Positions 59,145 to 64,000 of a stretch of DNA of 64,000 nucleotides are shown one piece after another. Made by a program: the position numbers and the translations under genes. Under the pieces are notes generated by a model. It saw nothing but the letters and a program-made list of their open reading frames with translations, did not search any database and was not told the DNA's origin. Origin of the DNA: Oryzias latipes (Eukaryota > Chordata > Actinopteri > Beloniformes > Adrianichthyidae); contig NC_019862.2 of NCBI RefSeq assembly GCF_002234675.1, positions 28,316,707-28,380,706 on the forward strand, written 5' to 3'. Position 1 is the stretch's first letter; each line of letters opens with the position of its first letter.

Positions 59145-61815
59145 CTAGTTCCAGCGGAAGTGAATCTGCCGAGGGCGGTCGGCTCCCTCCTTCACCAGGG
59201 GCTTGTGAAACTCTCTTCCGGCGCGGGAGTGGATGTTGGCCCAGCAAAACTCGCAGTAGTACTGAAGACAGGTGACGTTAGCACAGAAAAAAGGAGCAAA
59301 CTTGCCCCCGCAGCGTGCGCCCTGACACTCATCGCACAGCTGATCGTCCAGGACGTACGGCTTCACCTCCACCTTCAGGATGACAAACACACTTTCACTC
59401 AAACACAGTTAGTGCTGCATGCCTAACCAGGAGCTCCTTAAAATCCTTTACTCTTTCGTTGATGTGTTTCAACTAACATGTACAGTTGATGCAGGTTTTT
59501 TAGTTTTCCAGGCCTGTAGAAAGGCATGGAGAAGAGTGGCAAGTATGTCTTGCAGTTCCCTTTAGGTTCGTGCGGCCGCCACAAGGGACGTCATGAAATT
59601 GGAACCTACCATTGTCGTGCGTGTGGTAAGTGTACCGTCAAGTATTTGCAAGGACATTGGTAGGTCCATGCAATAAAGATGTACAGGTGATGCTGTGGTA
59701 TAAGGTATACGCATTGACTCCTTACCAAAAGTGCGCAAATGCTGCACTCACGAGATGTGCATGTGATACGCAAGTGCCCGTGGGATACCCACACAGACTA
59801 CGCTCTGATTGTCTGATTTCCAACAGTCAGACTGCATGTTTATACTAAGGTAAAAGCCCTTCACGCTGTATGTTGCAGCATACTCTGTAATCCGGTTGAT
59901 TTAGCATTATTATGGAAGGAAAACATTCTGAAGAAGCCTTTTTACTTAATTGGAAATAGTAGTAATAGTTTTAACAATAAACAGAAATTGTAAATGCATA
60001 TTTCATTTATTTTTTCATTTTGATTTATAAAAATGCCCAAAATAGCGGTTCATCGATGAACAACTGAAGTAGTTACAGTAGGCATAAATAAAAAGTTATG
60101 ACTATAAACAGATTAATGTGTAACATATATACATTTAATGCTTTGATATTGTCGAGTATTGTAAATCTGTATAGAAGAAAATATTAAGCGATCATTTTTT
60201 TCTCTGTCGTCAAACTAAATTAATGAATTACAAATAAGAAATGCACTATGAAAGGAAGGTCAGCTCTATGCAGTCCTGCTGTGGATCAGTATTAGGTGAT
60301 GAATTTTGATGTTTCTGTACAAGCTGCTTTCAGCATCACCGTGACAACAATCTCAGATATTTTGAGGGCTGCTGGAAAATTTGACGGGAATGTTACAGTA
60401 AACTCCTTCTCCTGGGTTTCATTTCAGAAAATCTACTTTAATTCTCCATCGTTTCTAGATATGACAGAGTTTTGCTTGTTGCCGAACTTTCAGATTTTTA
60501 CGGCAAAGTGAGTGTTTTAGGGTTGATGGGGGCTTTTTTTTTTGTTCCAGATAAATTTAGTCCAGGTTGTAGCACACTAACAAATGTACAAATGTGAGGA
60601 AGAGGTCGTACCCGCTTATCAATGTCGCCGTGCTGTAGCTGGACGAATCTGGCGCTAATGGCGGCGATGTAACTCTGTTGATTGGAGAAGGCCACCCGGC
60701 CCGCCCCTTTGGGATACTTGAGCTCCGGATCTGTGTCGATGCCTGCGTAGCACACTCCACCATAGAGGCGGTCCATAATCATGGCCAGCTCAACTGATTA
60801 AGACAAAGTCAAAGAAAGCGGAACTTTAACATCTATTCTGGTGGAAACTCAGATTGTTCAGATTGTCTGAAGTCACCTAAAACAAAAACTTACTTGCTCT
60901 CAGAGGACGAGGGACTCCGCCCACAAAGATGGTCTTGCGAGGATCGAGGGGCTGAGAACCGTCCATTACAAAATCACTGTCACTCAGGTTCCATGGTCTT
61001 ATTTGCACCTTCAGGGGAAAATAACATTGACCATCGTTCAGGAAAAGACTCAACTTCCCCGCTGCTCCTTCAGAGTTTGAACTCACGGGTTTGTCTTTGA
61101 TAGTGGGGCTGGAAACACACAGGTAGAGCTTCCCGTCCTCCTCCATGCAGGCCTCAATCAGAGCCTGAACAGAGCTCTCTTCCTGGAAGAGCAGGAACGC
61201 GTATCCTACAGCAAACACACCCAAGGTTCAGCGATTGCAATAAACACCTGGAAAGCTTTAAAACACGCAAACAGTCCTCCATTCCAATTAACAAAATGCC
61301 AGCAAAAGGCCTCTTTAACATCTAACTACTTAATAGCTAAGCTGATTTCCAGCCACTCCTCTGCCACCTCTCTGCCAGGACCAGAGGAGGTCGGGGTTGC
61401 TGATAATCTGTTCATGCACACTGATCTCACTGCATTTGTCAATACCTTTAGGCGGAAAGTAGGATTTGCTCTCCGCTTTGTGCGGCCAATCCACAACCAG
61501 GTGACCAAAGCGGCGGAAACTTGATGTTATTTCGTCTAAGGGAACACAAAATAACAAGCAATTGAAGAGAAAGTACGCAAAACAGAAAGGAAATTTGGCA
61601 GGACAATATGCTCATCGTTACTTTATTTCCACCCTCCTCACCTTCATCTATGTCAGGAGGGAGGCCTCCAACGAAAACCTTACGAGAGAAGCGCTCAATA
61701 CGCTCTCCGTTCTGATGAGGGTAACAGTTTGGGGAGCTGAGCACTCCTGGGACACCCTGGCTGCCAGGACCATCGTCAAGGAGATTGTCATCGATAGGAA
61801 AGAGGGAAGACCGAC
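59145..61815 (-). CDS. cpeb2: CPEB2, cytoplasmic polyadenylation element-binding protein, C-terminal part
   Basis: Six exons join in phase: 61642-61815, 61446-61535, 61087-61205, 60894-61008, 60612-60793 and 59145-59372 (TAG). They give the last 301 residues. CPEB proteins bind U-rich elements in mRNA 3' UTRs and control poly(A) length and translation. RRM1 starts at KVFVGGLPPDIDE and runs through FRRFGHLVVDWPHK and GYAFLLFQEESS. RRM2 starts at KTIFVGGVPRPL and includes MIMDRLYGGVCYAGIDTD. The C-terminal zinc-binding domain has CDECQGARCGGKFAPFFC and CLQYYCEFCWANIH. The end is IHFRWN. The first visible exon opens with two bases of a split codon, so the low-complexity N-terminal region and regulatory micro-exons lie past the right edge. 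I chose CPEB2 over CPEB3/4 because of its neighbours C1QTNF7 and CC2D2A. Confidence 0.95.
59555..59830. other. Unusual mixed-composition segment in a CPEB2 intron
   Basis: A block richer in G+C than the rest of the intron, with 'cgtgcggccgccacaaggga', 'cattgtcgtgcgtgtggtaa' and 'caagtgcccgtgggataccc'. Several short inverted motifs (gtgcgtgtg / cacgagatgtgcatg) are present. It does not join any CPEB2 exon. It may be a transposon piece; I cannot name it. Confidence 0.35.
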
Positions 61816-62103
61816 CTGGTAAAAGGATGAGAGCTCACTGTCAATAACAACACAAAAGATCTCAGTCAAATAAAAGTCAGAGTCTCTTCTTTTTGCAGTT
61901 ATGAACGAATGTCTATCTTTTTGATGCCAAAAAGAGTTTAAAATGAGGATTACTGTGTGTGGAGTTCAGATTATGTAGAAGACAGGCAAAGTGGACAAAG
62001 CTGAAGACTAAATGTAAGAACCATGTGTTCCCTGATTATTATGTCCTATATACTGTAACTATATTTCTTTTACTTGTGACTCTCAGAACATCCAGCATAA
62101 AAA

Positions 62104-62188
62104 TCTCTGCCAAACTACCTGTGCAATTCAGTGAAAGCTGATTCCCTGTGGCAACTTCTGAAGGGACATGCTGAAAGGGGAACATTAG
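62104..62188 (+). repeat. Dispersed repeat family R1, copy 3
   Basis: 'ctctgccaaactacctgtgc' and 'gctgattccctgtggcaact' match the copy at 371-457 more fully than the others. Confidence 0.6.
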
Positions 62189-62649
62189 CTTGTAAATAGG
62201 TTAGACTATCTAACCTTTTTATGTACCGGTAGGTCTAAATCCAGATATTAAAAGGCCCTTATAACAGTCATGCACCCACATTGTTTACTTTCACAACAAA
62301 TGCTTACATAACGGGCAGTTATGTCTTTTTGTCTCACTTTGCTCGTTATTTCTTGCTGTTTTATGCCTTTTTCACAATTGTCAAAGTTCTAACTGAGCTT
62401 TTTTGGGGTATAAATCATCTATTTTTTAAACATTTCAAGTCATATTTAAAAAAAAAAACGTTTAGTTTGCTTTTACAAAAGGACCAGGAGAATCTCCAAA
62501 ATAATGTCACCTTAAGGAAAAACGTAGCTCATTTGATCACAAATAATTATAAAAATGTCAAAGTAGCCAAAGAAAAAGTAGAAAGTATATTTCTAACTTG
62601 TATGCGACCAAAAATCAGATTTTCAACTCGTCATGTTTGAGGCTCAAGA

Positions 62650-63195
62650 CTGATAAAGAAAATCGAGATGGATTTAAAGCTAAAAACAGCAGAGCAGCAG
62701 CAGTTCATCAGAAATTTGCCTCAGAGTTATTGGGAGGACTGATAGTGTAGAATAAGCCCACCCCCACTTCCTATCACCCATCTGTTAACATAATCTCCCT
62801 GCTACCTTACAGCTCCTCACATTACCAGTGCAACAAAAATTGTGATCAATATTAGGGCTATCCAGCAGTCCAATTTTAAGCCCGATTCCATCTCAGACCA
62901 GGAAAACAAAGACGTACGTGGATCTATTTGTCTGCCAGTGGATGCATCAGAATGGAGCAGAGAGCTTGTGCCTTGCTGTAGTTGGTTCTACATCACAGCT
63001 ACAAGCTTTTTCCAGTGGCATTTTGTTTTGTCTGCTCCTGATTCATAACAATTTGAATAAATAAATACTCAGAAATACAGTTTAAGCTTAATTTTCTTTT
63101 TATATTTTCTCCATCCATAGAAAGAAATGCTACTAGAACATGTTAAAAACACCAAAAACACGATTTTTATTGAAGTGGGTCTTTATAGACAGCTC
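62650..63195 (+). repeat. Dispersed repeat family R2, long copy e
   Basis: Shares the order of motifs with the 51.35 kb copy: 'ctgctaccttacagc', 'cagaccaggaaaacaaagac', 'gtggatgcatcagaatggag', 'tctgctcctgattcataac' and 'aaaaacaccaaaaacacgat'. Confidence 0.75.
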
Positions 63196-63664
63196 TTTTA
63201 AATAGAAAAAAGTGAACAGTTTTATTTTGCTTTTCAGTTACTTTTTCCGTTCTTGTTGTTTTTTTTTTTTTCATCATAGCTGATTTCCTTTAAAGAAGAG
63301 CCATAACAGTAAAAATAAGTTTGGTCTGTTTGTCGTTTTTTTTTTTTAAACATAAACTTAAAGCCAATTTTTCTACTTTTCTAGTCTAGGGAAACGCGGC
63401 ATAGATTAATGTTGGTAAAATAGAAATTTCCACAAAGCAAAAAAGTCAAAAGGTTATTTCTTAATTTTTCTTCTTAATCATACAGGATACAAAACTGACA
63501 TTTATGAAATATCTGCTCTTTTTGGTTTCAAGTGGTAAAATGTTTGTACAATCTGATGGAGCAGACCACACAGAAAGCTGCAGTTTTTTTGTAGACATAC
63601 ATTTTTTTGAGTTAGAAGAAGTATCTCAATAAAGATGGAGGGAATACATAAACAAAATTGAGCT

Positions 63665-63910
63665 TAAGATAGAATTTCTGAGTTTTTCTTTATTTATATT
63701 GATGTGAATCAGGAGCAGATGAAAAAATAATGTCTGGAAAAGAATGTCTTTGTGATGTAGAAAATACACTGGGCAAGACACAAACTCCCTTCTCCAAGCA
63801 GTCAGCAACAGGGATGGGAAGAGGGGCGGGGTTTCTCCACACCAACACTTTTAAAGTAGATTCAAAGGTGATTGCAGTGGGTCTAAGTCTGTCAATCACA
63901 CATCTCTGAA
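63665..63910 (-). repeat. Dispersed repeat family R2, inverted copy f
   Basis: On the - strand, 'tctgctcctgattcacat' and the following 'aaataaagaaaaactcag' segment match the right half of copies d and e. Confidence 0.6.
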
Positions 63911-64000
63911 AACAGCAACTATAAAACATTTCTAAAATTTATTTTTTCATCAGTCTTAACTTAATAAGGAGGGTTAACTTCAGTGTTTAAACAAATCGCT

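Larger units (their letters stand above)
61816..64000. other. CPEB2 upstream intron, repeat-rich
   Basis: No coding exon is supported. It contains an R1 copy (62104-62188), an R2 copy on + (62650-63195) and another on - (63665-63910). The + and - R2 copies face each other about 470 bp apart. Confidence 0.6.

Noticed and set aside
1-64000. CRISPR arrays, bacterial-type operons, tRNA or rRNA genes
   Set aside because: The DNA is vertebrate. No regularly spaced repeats of CRISPR type and no tRNA or rRNA sequences were recognised.

Overview
This window is nuclear DNA of a teleost fish. It is AT-rich, its genes are split into many short exons with consensus GT-AG introns, and it carries typical fish interspersed repeats (Tc1, hAT-like and piggyBac-like MITEs, CR1/L2-type and L1-type LINE pieces). 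All genes were assembled by hand by reading exons through splice sites. Reading phase was checked at every junction, but nothing was aligned to a database. Layout, left to right: (1) 1.5-5.0 kb, + strand, the last three exons of a RING-H2 protein. (2) 12.6-14.7 kb, +, a complete TMEM45 protein, with a CpG-rich candidate promoter near 9.1-9.4 kb. (3) 15.93-18.09 kb, a 2.16 kb foldback element with roughly 1 kb inverted arms, internal repeats and a likely 9-bp target duplication. (4) 19.1-22.8 kb, +, SFT2D2-like. (5) 24.5-31.9 kb, +, FBXL5, the iron-sensing F-box protein. (6) 33.0-46 kb, - strand, CC2D2A, a ciliary transition-zone protein, 37 supported exons. (7) 47.5-52.5 kb, -, C1QTNF7, a collagen/C1q secreted protein, with a possible non-coding first exon at 53.8 kb. 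(8) 59.1-61.8 kb, -, the last six coding exons of CPEB2, an mRNA-binding translational regulator whose 5' part lies beyond the right edge. From memory, CPEB2, C1QTNF7, CC2D2A and FBXL5 sit together in this order on human 4p15.32, so the right half looks like an old conserved block. SFT2D2, TMEM45 and the RING gene are not part of that human block. There is no operon-like cooperation here. FBXL5 and CC2D2A converge tail to tail with about 1.1 kb between stop codons, and CC2D2A, C1QTNF7 and CPEB2 lie head to tail on the - strand. Most of the remaining sequence is intron or intergenic DNA with decayed transposons. The most unusual item is the foldback element: an inverted duplication whose arms each appear to hold an older, diverged tandem duplication. 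Other points of interest are a LINE copy with an inverted 5' segment (twin-priming signature) in a C1QTNF7 intron, a dispersed repeat seen at least six times, a 72-bp CC2D2A intron whose retention would add a stop, an RFX X-box match upstream of CC2D2A, and a 12-bp palindromic E-box just upstream of FBXL5. I found no sign of a wholly new protein-coding system.
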